Source: Cyclobacterium plantarum (GTDB lineage: Bacteria > Bacteroidota > Bacteroidia > Cytophagales > Cyclobacteriaceae). Taken from it: a DNA stretch of 64,000 bases. Shown here one piece after another: positions 16,741 through 25,219 of the stretch. The translations under genes and the position numbers were made by a program. The notes under the pieces were generated by a model. It was given only the letters and a program-made list of their open reading frames with translations, was not told the DNA's origin and ran no database searches. Position 1 is the first letter of the stretch. Every line of letters begins with the position of its first letter. The stretch is from positions 35,982 to 99,981 of the forward strand of contig NZ_JAANYN010000015.1 in the NCBI RefSeq assembly GCF_011290685.1, read 5' to 3'.

Positions 16741-18168
16741 ATGTATTTCAGACTCCTTGTTTTTGCTGTTTTTTCTATCATTTGCTCATGTGGACAAAAG
16801 CCAACTGAGCTGCCGGAACCTGTTAGCATCAATCATTTACAATTTATTGGAAGCCACAATAGCTACAAGAAAGCTATTCCCCAGGTCATAATGGATCAAA
16901 TCAGTTCAGAAAACCCCGGTTTGGCTGCCAGCCTGGATTACAGCCATCCAGGCATTTGGCAGCAACTAGATATGGGCTTGCGTTTGTTAGAATTGGATGT
17001 ATACCATGATCCGGAAGGTGGAAGATTTAGTAAGCCTTTGGGATTAAAGATGACCGGGGAAGAAATTGATCCGGATTTTGACACCCCCGGATTTAAGGTT
17101 TTTCACGTGCAGGATATTGACTACAGAAGTCACCATCCCTTGTTAGAAGATTACCTGAAAGAATTAAAAAGTTGGTCAGACCTACATCCAAACCATCTCC
17201 CTGTTTTTATTACCCTGAATGCCAAGGATCAGAATTATCCGGAAAAGGGTCTGACCGAGGCACTTCCTTTTGACAAACAGGCTTTCCAGGCATTGGATCA
17301 GGTCATTTTTTATCATCTGGGAAAGGAAAAGTTAATCAGACCAGCAGATGTAACCGGTAGTCAGCCGGACCTGAGGACGGCAATAGCTACAAATGGCTGG
17401 CCCGAACTTGAGGATGCCAAAGGTAAGTTTATCTGGATTCTTGATGAAAAAGCGAAGAAGCAGGAAGCATATTTATCCTCACTGGAGGCCCGGGAGGCTG
17501 GTGTTTTTTTTGTGACCGTATCCGAAGACCATCCTATGGCAGGGATCTTTATTCTCAATGATCCTGTACGCCAGCAAGCACAGATCAGGGACTTGGTGGA
17601 AAAGGGATATTTGGTAAGAACAAGGGCGGATTCCGATACGCAGGAAGCCAGAGCCAATGACACCCAGAGAAGGGATAAAGCATTCGAAAGCGGAGCTCAG
17701 CTGATAAGTACGGACTACTACATTCCTGATCAAAGGTGGGATAGCAGGTATCAGGTAGTATTTGAAAAGTCAAGCTATACCAGGATCAATCCTTTCAATA
17801 CTGGAAAAAATCTTGAAAACTTCACTTTCGACGAAGAAAATGAAGGGGTAATTGGCTTGGACCCTCAGACCTTTTCTTTGGCAGAGGCCCAAATAGATCC
17901 ATTGGTTCTGGATGTTCGTACGCAGGCAGAAGTAGATGAAGGGATCATTACCGGTGCCAGTCATATTGATTTTCTGCAAGAAGGTTTTCAACAAAAAATA
18001 GAAGAACTTGATCTTAACAAAGAGAGACCCGTTTTGGTGTATTGCAAGGTAGGAGGTAGAAGTGCCAAAGCAGCCGAACAGCTGATGGATGCCGGGTTTA
18101 AAAATGTTTACCATCTTGAAGGGGGAATCGATCTTTGGAAATCTGAGGGTTTTCCGGTAGTTCCCTGA
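16741..18168 (+). CDS. Lipoprotein fusing a Ca-dependent PI-PLC-like domain to a rhodanese
   Basis: A 475 aa lipoprotein (lipobox ending at Cys15 or Cys17 within SIICSCG). Residues 30-340 match the Ca2+-dependent phosphatidylinositol-specific phospholipase C1-like family: GSHNSYKKA with His39, ELDVYHD with Glu84/Asp86, and the second catalytic His in VFHVQD (about 122). Residues about 385-475 are a complete rhodanese: LVLDVRTQAEV, active-site loop CKVGGR with Cys435, and the terminal EGGIDLWKSEGFPV. Both catalytic centres look intact. The enzyme would sit in the periplasm or on the cell surface. The two-domain fusion is unusual, and the joint substrate is unknown. Confidence 0.85.
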   Translation: MYFRLLVFAVFSIICSCGQKPTELPEPVSINHLQFIGSHNSYKKAIPQVIMDQISSENPGLAASLDYSHPGIWQQLDMGLRLLELDVYHDPEGGRFSKPLGLKMTGEEIDPDFDTPGFKVFHVQDIDYRSHHPLLEDYLKELKSWSDLHPNHLPVFITLNAKDQNYPEKGLTEALPFDKQAFQALDQVIFYHLGKEKLIRPADVTGSQPDLRTAIATNGWPELEDAKGKFIWILDEKAKKQEAYLSSLEAREAGVFFVTVSEDHPMAGIFILNDPVRQQAQIRDLVEKGYLVRTRADSDTQEARANDTQRRDKAFESGAQLISTDYYIPDQRWDSRYQVVFEKSSYTRINPFNTGKNLENFTFDEENEGVIGLDPQTFSLAEAQIDPLVLDVRTQAEVDEGIITGASHIDFLQEGFQQKIEELDLNKERPVLVYCKVGGRSAKAAEQLMDAGFKNVYHLEGGIDLWKSEGFPVVP

Positions 18169-18225
18169 TTGAATTGGAGGATTATCAGGTCTAAAATAGA
18201 AATTAAATTGATCCTGGCCGAGGCA

Positions 18226-18512
18226 GATAGAGCTGGCTGAAAGGTCACAGGTGGGTATAATTGTGCATGATGCGAGTTTTTATCTCACCGCATAAAAATA
18301 TACAAAAATGAAATCGAGCATGACGTAGCCGTCACATACTGGGAGGACTAACAACCATGCGAGATTCTCCCGATTAAGGATCGGGGCAGGCTATGTGGCC
18401 ATTAAAGAACAAATTGTAGACACATGAAATCGAGCAGGACGAGTACGTCACACAGTGGGATGATTATCATTGCGAGATTCCATCTGACCGCTAAAAATCA
18501 AATTATAAACAG
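18226..18512 (+). repeat. Three degenerate tandem repeats upstream of the branching enzyme
   Basis: Three imperfect units lead up to the branching-enzyme start: about 18226-18307, 18308-18423 and 18424-18512. Units 2 and 3 begin ATGAAATCGAGCA and share GTCACA, TGGGA-GA and TGCGAGATTC blocks; all three end in an ACCGC/GGCCA-TAAA-AAAT-type AT-rich tail running into ATGAAAT, the last of which is the real start codon context of the gene. Unit 2 is longer because it carries the CCCGAT-TAAGG-ATCGGG palindrome. The first unit is the most diverged and its left boundary is approximate. Confidence 0.6.
18369..18385. repeat. CCCGAT-TAAGG-ATCGGG palindrome
   Basis: Six-base arms (18369-18374 and 18380-18385) with a 5-base loop, present only in the middle unit of the tandem leader repeat, hence an insertion relative to its neighbours. 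Related in sequence to the palindrome at 7558-7575. Confidence 0.5.
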
Positions 18513-20513
18513 ATGAAATTAAAGATAGTTGAAGAAGACCCCTGGTTGGAAGATTACAAGGAAGAAATATATCAAAGGTGGGTAAGGTTTCAATTGGCCA
18601 GAGAGGAGTTGGTGAATGTGGACGGAAGTCTTTCCGCATTTGCCAGTGGCCATGAGTATTTTGGAATTAATTTCGATCCCCATCGACACGGTTGGGTTTA
18701 CCGGGAATGGGCACCGGAGGCCGATGCCTTGTTTTTAATCGGAGAGTTCAATGAGTGGGACCGGTCTTCACATCCACTGGAAAGAAACCAATGGGGGGGT
18801 TGGGAGATTTTTCTGCCTTTTGAATCCTATAAGGATCGTTTTGTTCATCAAAGCCTGATCAAAGTTCATGTGCAGGGAGGAGGTACTGCCCGGGACCGTA
18901 TTCCGGCCTATATCAGGCGGGTTGTTCAGGATGAGGCCAATAAGGACTTTTCAGGGCAACTCTGGTTTCCTGACCGGCCGTTTGAATGGACCGATCATGA
19001 TTTTTTTATGCGTTATCAGAAAGAGGGACCACTTATTTATGAGTGCCATGTAGGCATGGGGCAGGAAGAGGAAGCCGTTGGAACCTATCTGGATTTTGCC
19101 GATAAAATTTTGCCCCGGATAAAAAAACTGGGATACAATGCTATTCAGTTGATGGCAATAATGGAGCATCCCTATTACGGTTCATTTGGATACCATGTAT
19201 CCAATTTTTTCTGTCCTTCAAGCAGGTTTGGTACGCCCGAAGAGTTAAAGTACCTGGTCAATAAAGCCCATGATATGGGCCTGGCCGTAATCATGGATGT
19301 GGTACATTCCCATGCAGTTCAGAATGTTTCCGAAGGACTCAACGAATTTGACGGTTCGGACCACCACTATTTTCACTCCGGCCCCAGGGGCTATCACGAA
19401 GTATGGGACTCCAAATTATTTGATTATGGCAAATGGGAGGTTAAGCGGTTTTTGCTCTCAAATCTAAAATACTGGTTGGAAGAATTTCATTTTGATGGTT
19501 TTCGATTTGACGGGGTTACTTCCATGCTGTATTTCCACCATGGATTAATCACCTTTGACCATTTTGAGAAGTATTTCCATAAAGATGTGGATTGGGATGC
19601 CATCATATATTTGCAACTCGCCAATGCGCTTATTCATGAGGTTAAACCCGGAGCCATCTCCATTGCAGAGGAAGTCAGTGGCATGCCTGGATTGTGCAGG
19701 AATCCGGAAGAAGGAGGAGTTGGGTTTGATTACCGCATGGCCATGGGCATTCCGGATTTCTATATCAAGACTTTAAAAGAAAAGCAGGATGAGGAATGGG
19801 ATGTTTTGGAATTCTGGAAGGAATTGAGTGACCGCAGGTATAAAGAAAAAACCATTGCCTACGCAGAATCACACGATCAGGCACTGGTGGGTGATAAATC
19901 CATTGCTTTCTGGCTGATGGATAAGGAAATGTATTTTCACATGCAGGTTGAAGATGATAACATCATCATTGACCGGGGGCTAGCCTTGCATAAGCTCTTC
20001 CGGATCTTTACCAGTAGTCTGGGGGGTGAAGGATATCTCAATTTTATGGGAAATGAATTTGGACACCCCGAGTGGGTTGATTTTCCCAGAGAAGGCAATA
20101 ACTGGAGTTTTCAATACGCACGCAGGCAATGGAGCCTGGCTAAAGACCCAAAACTCAAATACAGATTTTTGGAAAACTGGGATAAGGCCATGGTTCACAT
20201 GTTAAAGAAGCATCGCATCCTTCCCAGCCCTTTCGCTGAGCAACTCCACGCTGATCCCAAAAACAAGGTATTGATATATCGGAGAAACGAGCTGTTATTT
20301 GCGGTTTCTTTTAATCCCCAGGATTCCATTCCCGATTACAAGTTCAGAGCACCTGCGATGGATCAATACAGGCTAATTTTGAATTCTGATGATCCTCAAT
20401 TTGGCGGATTTGGAAGAATTGATGGTAAAATGACTTACTTTACCGACCAAAATCAGATGCTCAGCATTTATATGACCAACAGGACTGCCTTGGTTTTTGA
20501 GAGAATCGATTGA
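18513..20513 (+). CDS. glgB: 1,4-alpha-glucan branching enzyme, eukaryotic GBE1-like type
   Basis: A 666 aa GH13 enzyme forming alpha-1,6 branches in glycogen. The N-terminal CBM48 (about 55-150; YREWAPEADALFLIGEFNEW) is followed by a catalytic barrel with all key residues: GFRFDGV (nucleophile Asp333), AEEVSGMPG (acid/base Glu386) and AESHDQALVG (transition-state Asp455). The SHDQALVGDK and FGHPEWVDFPREGNNW segments are the signature of the eukaryote-like branching enzyme group rather than of E. coli GlgB. A C-terminal all-beta domain completes it. No other glycogen genes are adjacent. The tandem repeats at 18226-18512 form its leader. Confidence 0.92.
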   Translation: MKLKIVEEDPWLEDYKEEIYQRWVRFQLAREELVNVDGSLSAFASGHEYFGINFDPHRHGWVYREWAPEADALFLIGEFNEWDRSSHPLERNQWGGWEIFLPFESYKDRFVHQSLIKVHVQGGGTARDRIPAYIRRVVQDEANKDFSGQLWFPDRPFEWTDHDFFMRYQKEGPLIYECHVGMGQEEEAVGTYLDFADKILPRIKKLGYNAIQLMAIMEHPYYGSFGYHVSNFFCPSSRFGTPEELKYLVNKAHDMGLAVIMDVVHSHAVQNVSEGLNEFDGSDHHYFHSGPRGYHEVWDSKLFDYGKWEVKRFLLSNLKYWLEEFHFDGFRFDGVTSMLYFHHGLITFDHFEKYFHKDVDWDAIIYLQLANALIHEVKPGAISIAEEVSGMPGLCRNPEEGGVGFDYRMAMGIPDFYIKTLKEKQDEEWDVLEFWKELSDRRYKEKTIAYAESHDQALVGDKSIAFWLMDKEMYFHMQVEDDNIIIDRGLALHKLFRIFTSSLGGEGYLNFMGNEFGHPEWVDFPREGNNWSFQYARRQWSLAKDPKLKYRFLENWDKAMVHMLKKHRILPSPFAEQLHADPKNKVLIYRRNELLFAVSFNPQDSIPDYKFRAPAMDQYRLILNSDDPQFGGFGRIDGKMTYFTDQNQMLSIYMTNRTALVFERID

Positions 20514-20623
20514 TTTCCAATTTTTATTTGGCGAAAATACAAAATATTGGAAAATTAAGAAATAAGTATTGGTCTTGCATCTTTTTTACCTAATATTGTG
20601 ACCAGATTGTAGAAAGTTAGCCT

Positions 20624-21970
20624 ATGGCAATGAATATTGTGATTGCGGGAGCAGGAGATATGGGGTACCACCTGGCGGAACAGCTTTGTTACGAAAACAA
20701 GAACATCATTTTGATCGATTTGGACAAAGATGTTCTGGACAATATTGGGTCCCGACTAGATGTACTGACTATTGAGGGGGACTCTGCTTCCATAGATATC
20801 CTGAAGAAGGCCAATATCCATAATGCTGAACTCATGCTGGCGGTCACTACCTCTGAAAAGACGAACATTTGTTCGGCCATTTTGGCCAAACAATTGGGTG
20901 CAAGGAAGGTAATCGCCAGGGTTCGAAACCACGATTATTTATATCCTGAAAATAAAATATACTTCGAAAACCTGGGCATAGATTCCATTATTTCTCCATC
21001 TATGCTGTGCAGCAAGGAAATTTCGCGTTTGATAAAACGCTCTACTTTTTCTGATGTTATCGAATTTGAAGGGGGTAAATTGAGCGTGGTGGGAATAACC
21101 CTGGAATACAATTCACCATTGGTGAACAAAAAGCTGTCGGATGCTGCTACTGATCCTATATTTAAAGATATTCGTATCATTGCCATCGTACGGGACCACA
21201 GGACCCTCATTCCAAGGGGGGATACCTATATCCGAAATAATGACCATGTCTTTTTCATATCCAATAACAAGTCTGTAGATACTGTAAAAGATTTGGTGAG
21301 GCATAAGGAGAAAGACATACATAGCCTGATGCTGATCGGGGGGGATGATCTGGCCTATTCTACAGCGACAGAATTGGAACATGATTATGGTATAACCCTT
21401 ATCCACAATGATAAAGAACGCTGTAAATGGCTGGCTGAAAGGTTGGATGCTACCCTGGTAATTCATGGGGATTACAAAAACATCAATCTACTGATAGAGG
21501 AGGGATTGGAAACCATGGACGGATTTTTGGCTTTGACCAATAGCTCGGAAACAAATATTATTACCAGTCTGAGTGCCAAAAACCATGGTGTATATAAAAC
21601 CATAGCCCATGTGGATACCCGGGAATATATCCATATTTCGCATAGCATAGGGGTGGATTCCCTGATCAATAAAAAACTGGTGGCGGCCAATCACGTAAGC
21701 CGCTACCTGACCAAAGGAAAGGTAGAAGCTGTGTCGGGGATTCATGGTGTGGAAGCAGAATTTGTACAATATCTGGTAACGAAAAATAACCGATTGACCA
21801 AGAAAAACCTTAAAGCCCTTCATTTCCCAAATTCAGCTATAGTTGCGGGTGTAATCCGGGGGGAGGAAGTGTTTATTCCTGATGGGGAATTCCAGTTAAA
21901 GCTAAATGATAAAGCCATTGTTTTGGCCCTCCCTGAAGCCAAGCCCGTTTTGGAAAAACTATTTAATTGA
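20624..21970 (+). CDS. trkA: Trk potassium uptake, regulatory subunit TrkA
   Basis: A 448 aa cytoplasmic protein with two RCK (TrkA-N plus TrkA-C) modules. The first begins MNIVIAGAGDMGYHLAEQL, a GxGxxG dinucleotide fold with acidic LIDLDKD; the second begins near residue 228 (HSLMLIGGDDLAYSTATEL) and ends with a TrkA-C domain (AIVAGVIRGEEVFIPDG). It binds NAD(H)/ATP and gates the TrkH channel. An ATG two codons in (20630) is an equally good start. The stop overlaps the upstream edge of the trkH frame by a few bases, so translation is coupled. Confidence 0.95.
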   Translation: MAMNIVIAGAGDMGYHLAEQLCYENKNIILIDLDKDVLDNIGSRLDVLTIEGDSASIDILKKANIHNAELMLAVTTSEKTNICSAILAKQLGARKVIARVRNHDYLYPENKIYFENLGIDSIISPSMLCSKEISRLIKRSTFSDVIEFEGGKLSVVGITLEYNSPLVNKKLSDAATDPIFKDIRIIAIVRDHRTLIPRGDTYIRNNDHVFFISNNKSVDTVKDLVRHKEKDIHSLMLIGGDDLAYSTATELEHDYGITLIHNDKERCKWLAERLDATLVIHGDYKNINLLIEEGLETMDGFLALTNSSETNIITSLSAKNHGVYKTIAHVDTREYIHISHSIGVDSLINKKLVAANHVSRYLTKGKVEAVSGIHGVEAEFVQYLVTKNNRLTKKNLKALHFPNSAIVAGVIRGEEVFIPDGEFQLKLNDKAIVLALPEAKPVLEKLFN

Positions 21971-21972
21971 CC

Positions 21973-23424
21973 ATGATCCATTACAAGGCTATTCTAAAAG
22001 TAATGGGAGGGCTGATGATGCTCCTTGGAGTCCTGATGTCCCCGAGTATTGCATTTTCTTATTATTACCGAAGCGGTGACCAGATGACGCTAATTGGTTC
22101 CTCGTTGATTTGTCTCGTTGTAGGGGGGACATTTTTTTATTCCTTTGCCAAGCAGGATCAAAATATCAGAAAGCGGGAGGGTTACATGATCGTGGCCATG
22201 AGTTGGATCATTATGTCTGTCTTTGGGATGATGCCATATATTTTTAGTGGGAGTATTACCGCAGTGGCTGATGCTATTTTTGAGACCGTATCAGGATTTA
22301 CCACCACTGGTGCAACTATTTTAACTGATATTGAGCAACTTCCGGAAGGAATTCTATTGTGGCGGAGTATGACCCAATGGATAGGAGGCCTGGGAATCAT
22401 TGTTTTAACGGTGGCGATTTTCCCTCTTTTGGGAATTGGGGGGATTGAGCTGTTTGTTGCTGAATCACCAGGTCCTACGTCTGATAAAGTTCATCCCCGG
22501 ATTAGGGAAACGGCCAAGCGGCTCTGGTACATATATGTAGGATTGACGGTTATCCTGGTGGTATTGTATTACCTGGAAGGGATGTCGTTTTTTGATGCCA
22601 TGAATCATGCGCTGACCACCATGTCAACAGGGGGATTTTCTACCAAAAATGCAAGCATGGCGTATTTTGATAATCCCCTAATCCAATATACAGCCATCCT
22701 TTTTATGTTTCTGGCAGGCACGAATTTTACGCTTCTCTATTTTGCCTTTAAAGGCAGGTTTAAGAGGATTTGGGCCAGTGATGAATTTAGAGCTTATTTG
22801 ATATCACTATTGGCTTTAATTATTGGTATTGCGATGGCCATTTATTATTTGGTACCAGGCAATCCGGAGAAGATCTTAAGGGAAGCCATGTTTCAGGTAG
22901 TTTCCCTGATAACTACTACAGGTTATGTTACGGCAGATTATACAGCTTACAGCAATGGTTTGACGGTCATTTTTTTTATGATGCTTTTTATTGGTGCCTG
23001 CGCCGGTTCTACAAGTGGAGGGATCAAGTTTATCAGGCACCTGACTTTTGTAAAAAACTCCACCCTGGAATTCAAGCGCATTGTGCATCCCCGGGCCGTG
23101 GTGCCATTAAAAATCAATGGAGAGCGGGTCACTGGAAAAGTCATAACCCATATCATGAATTTTTTATTACTGTACCTCATGATATTTGTTTTGGGATCTA
23201 TTGTGATGTCAATTGCCGGTTATGATCTCATTACTTCCTTTGGTGCTGTGGCTACTTCTTTAGGAAATGTGGGGCCGGCCATTGGACGTGTGGGTCCAGT
23301 GGATAATTTTGCCTTTTTTTCTCCCTTTGCGAAATTATTTCTCAGTTTTTTGATGTTATTGGGAAGACTGGAGCTTTTTACCATTTTGGTATTGTTTACT
23401 CCCTATTTTTGGCGTGCCAACTAA
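21973..23424 (+). CDS. trkH: Trk potassium uptake, membrane subunit TrkH
   Basis: A 483 aa integral membrane protein with the four M1-P-M2 repeats of the TrkH/KtrB family. Pore-loop glycines are visible in VSGFTTTGATIL, TTMSTGGFSTKN, LITTTGYVTADY and GAVATSLGNVGPAIG. The arginine of the last M2 region (LLGRLELFTILVLF) matches the family. Together with TrkA, whose gene ends 2 bases upstream, it forms the K+ uptake system. The ATG at 21973 is chosen over a TTG at 21967 that overlaps the trkA stop. Confidence 0.95.
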   Translation: MIHYKAILKVMGGLMMLLGVLMSPSIAFSYYYRSGDQMTLIGSSLICLVVGGTFFYSFAKQDQNIRKREGYMIVAMSWIIMSVFGMMPYIFSGSITAVADAIFETVSGFTTTGATILTDIEQLPEGILLWRSMTQWIGGLGIIVLTVAIFPLLGIGGIELFVAESPGPTSDKVHPRIRETAKRLWYIYVGLTVILVVLYYLEGMSFFDAMNHALTTMSTGGFSTKNASMAYFDNPLIQYTAILFMFLAGTNFTLLYFAFKGRFKRIWASDEFRAYLISLLALIIGIAMAIYYLVPGNPEKILREAMFQVVSLITTTGYVTADYTAYSNGLTVIFFMMLFIGACAGSTSGGIKFIRHLTFVKNSTLEFKRIVHPRAVVPLKINGERVTGKVITHIMNFLLLYLMIFVLGSIVMSIAGYDLITSFGAVATSLGNVGPAIGRVGPVDNFAFFSPFAKLFLSFLMLLGRLELFTILVLFTPYFWRAN

Positions 23425-23439
23425 AATACATACAAACTT

Positions 23440-24204
23440 ATGAAACCGACCGTAATTGCTGTATTCACTGCACCTGAGCTGGGTTTTAGAGGAAACCCTG
23501 CCGCTGTTGTGCGTTCCCCAACTGCATTGAACGAGAAGGAAATGCAGGAGCAAGCTTCCGGAATTGGCATGCCCGCAACCTCCTTCCTGTTTCAGGATAT
23601 CCAAGGCAAATACCACGTCAGGTGGTTTGCACCGGATGAAGAAATTGGCCTTTGCGGGCATGGTGCAGCTGCTGCAGGTATATTTCTGGCACTAAAAAAT
23701 GCTACGGGTGAAGTTGAGCTTCATTTTCAGGGAGGCGTTATTGTGGTGAAGGTTGCCGGGGACAGGTTTTCCCTGCATCTGGAGGCGATTCCTGTTCTTG
23801 AAAGAATAAATCCTCCCCAAGCTATTCTCGACGGCCTGGGAATCCCGGTTTTGGAAATGTATAAAACAGCCAACAAGCACCTGATCATAACAGACACCGA
23901 AGCGGCAGTAGCCCAAATGCGCCCCGATTTTGTCAGGCTGAGACAGTCGGATATTTTTGGTTATGCTATTTCAGCCAAAGGGGATCAGGTTGATTTTGTA
24001 AGCAGGACCCTGGTGCCACATGTGCAGCAACTGGAAGATCATGCTACCGGATCTTCCCACGCACTTCTCGTGCCCTATTGGTCAGAAAAATTGAATAAGA
24101 AAAACATGACCGCCCATCAGTTGAGTCCCAGAGGTGGGCGCTTTTTCGTTGAAATGGCAGAAGAGGAGGTTATCCTGACGGGTACTTATGAGATCGAAAA
24201 ATAA
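23440..24204 (+). CDS. PhzF-family isomerase-like protein
   Basis: A 254 aa protein of the PhzF (diaminopimelate-epimerase-like fold) family: the opening DVFT-type segment (VIAVFTAPELGFRGNPAAVV), WFAPDEEIGLCGHGAAAA in the first lobe, and DHATGSSHALLVPYW in the second. The conserved Glu and His/Gly-rich loops of the two lobes are present. PhzF itself isomerises DHHA in phenazine synthesis, but no other phenazine genes are nearby, so this is one of the many PhzF homologues of unknown substrate. It begins 15 bases after trkH on the same strand. Confidence 0.88.
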   Translation: MKPTVIAVFTAPELGFRGNPAAVVRSPTALNEKEMQEQASGIGMPATSFLFQDIQGKYHVRWFAPDEEIGLCGHGAAAAGIFLALKNATGEVELHFQGGVIVVKVAGDRFSLHLEAIPVLERINPPQAILDGLGIPVLEMYKTANKHLIITDTEAAVAQMRPDFVRLRQSDIFGYAISAKGDQVDFVSRTLVPHVQQLEDHATGSSHALLVPYWSEKLNKKNMTAHQLSPRGGRFFVEMAEEEVILTGTYEIEK

Positions 24205-24392
24205 AGATGTTTCCTGATGACAGGATGTCAGTAATTTTTTTAAGTTTTTGATTATTTGAATAATGGATAAAAATATTCTAATCAATTTATTTTTTATCCT
24301 GTTTTCGATATAAATTTTTTTCCTTGGTATAATTATTGCTTTTTTATTTTGCAATGTTTTTTTAAATCTAATTTCAACCAAATTAAAATATA
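24205..24392 (+). promoter_or_regulatory. AT-rich leader of the arg operon with inverted repeat
   Basis: Very AT-rich 188-base leader. It contains an imperfect inverted repeat, GGATAAAAATA near 24263 against TATTTTTTATCC ending near 24300, and a TATTTTG near 24345-24352 that is close to, but one base short of, the Bacteroidota -7 motif TAnnTTTG. Promoter activity is likely from position; an arginine-responsive operator cannot be shown. Confidence 0.35.
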
Positions 24393-25217
24393 ATGGAATA
24401 CCGAAAGATTCTCATCAAATATGGTGGGAATGCAATGGTCAACCAGGAATTAAAAGAAGCCATTGCCCAAAAAATAAAAACCTTGCAAAATCATGGCGTC
24501 CAGGTGATTTTGGTTCATGGAGGAGGTCCTTTTATCAACAAATCTTTGGAAGATGCAGGTATAACATCACAATTTTTTGATGGCCACAGACATACCAGCC
24601 CGGAAGCATTGAGCTGTATAGAAAAAACACTGAAAGGGGAAGTAAACAGTTCATTAGTGAATTTGCTCAACCGGGAGGGCTTGCAGGCAGTAGGCCTTTC
24701 CGGAAAGGACGGCAAACTGGCCATAGCGCAAAAAAGATGGCACCTGGCACGCAATGAGGCGGGTGAAGAGAGTCAGGTGGACCTTGGGCAGGTAGGAGAT
24801 GTAAAAGTCGTAAACCCTTTGTTGTTAAAAATTTTACTTGATAATGGTTTTACCCCTGTGATTACCTGTATTGCTTCAGACGAAAAAGGCAATGATTTCA
24901 ATATCAATGGGGATGTATTTGCAGGAAAAATTGCAGCAGCTATGGAAGTAGATGCTTATATTGTACTCACAGACGTGGATGGCCTCTACCAGGACTACCC
25001 GGACCCTGCCTCTATTCTGAAAGAAGTCAATCTAAAAACCATTCCACAATATTATGGTAAAGCGATAAAAGGTGGGATGATCCCAAAGATTGAATCCTGT
25101 GTGGCAGCTTTAGAAGCAGGTGTAAAGAAAGCCGTCATTTTAAATGGCACACAGCCCGATCAGATTTCAGATTATATTATCAATCAAAGAACTATAGGAA
25201 CAACCATAACTCAATAA
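24393..25217 (+). CDS. argB: Acetylglutamate kinase
   Basis: A 274 aa amino-acid kinase phosphorylating N-acetylglutamate, the second step of ornithine/arginine synthesis. Motifs: LIKYGGNAM (Lys9, Gly11-Gly12-Asn13), VHGGGPFI (42-48) for the phosphate-binding loop, the central NINGDVFAGKIAAAM and TDVDGLY, and KGGMIPKIES near the end. The short N-terminus lacks the extra helix of arginine-inhibited hexameric forms, so strong feedback inhibition is not predicted from sequence. First gene of a four-gene operon; argD starts 2 bases later. Confidence 0.95.
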   Translation: MEYRKILIKYGGNAMVNQELKEAIAQKIKTLQNHGVQVILVHGGGPFINKSLEDAGITSQFFDGHRHTSPEALSCIEKTLKGEVNSSLVNLLNREGLQAVGLSGKDGKLAIAQKRWHLARNEAGEESQVDLGQVGDVKVVNPLLLKILLDNGFTPVITCIASDEKGNDFNINGDVFAGKIAAAMEVDAYIVLTDVDGLYQDYPDPASILKEVNLKTIPQYYGKAIKGGMIPKIESCVAALEAGVKKAVILNGTQPDQISDYIINQRTIGTTITQ

Positions 25218-25219
25218 AC

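Noticed and set aside
18308..18512. Upstream start codons in the leader repeats as possible leader peptides of glgB
   Set aside because: The ATGAAAT starts occur at equivalent points of a DNA repeat and their frames differ, so they look like repeat copies rather than coding leaders.
23440..24204. PhzF-like gene as a sign of a phenazine cluster
   Set aside because: No other phenazine genes nearby; neighbours are trk and arg genes, and PhzF homologues without phenazines are widespread.
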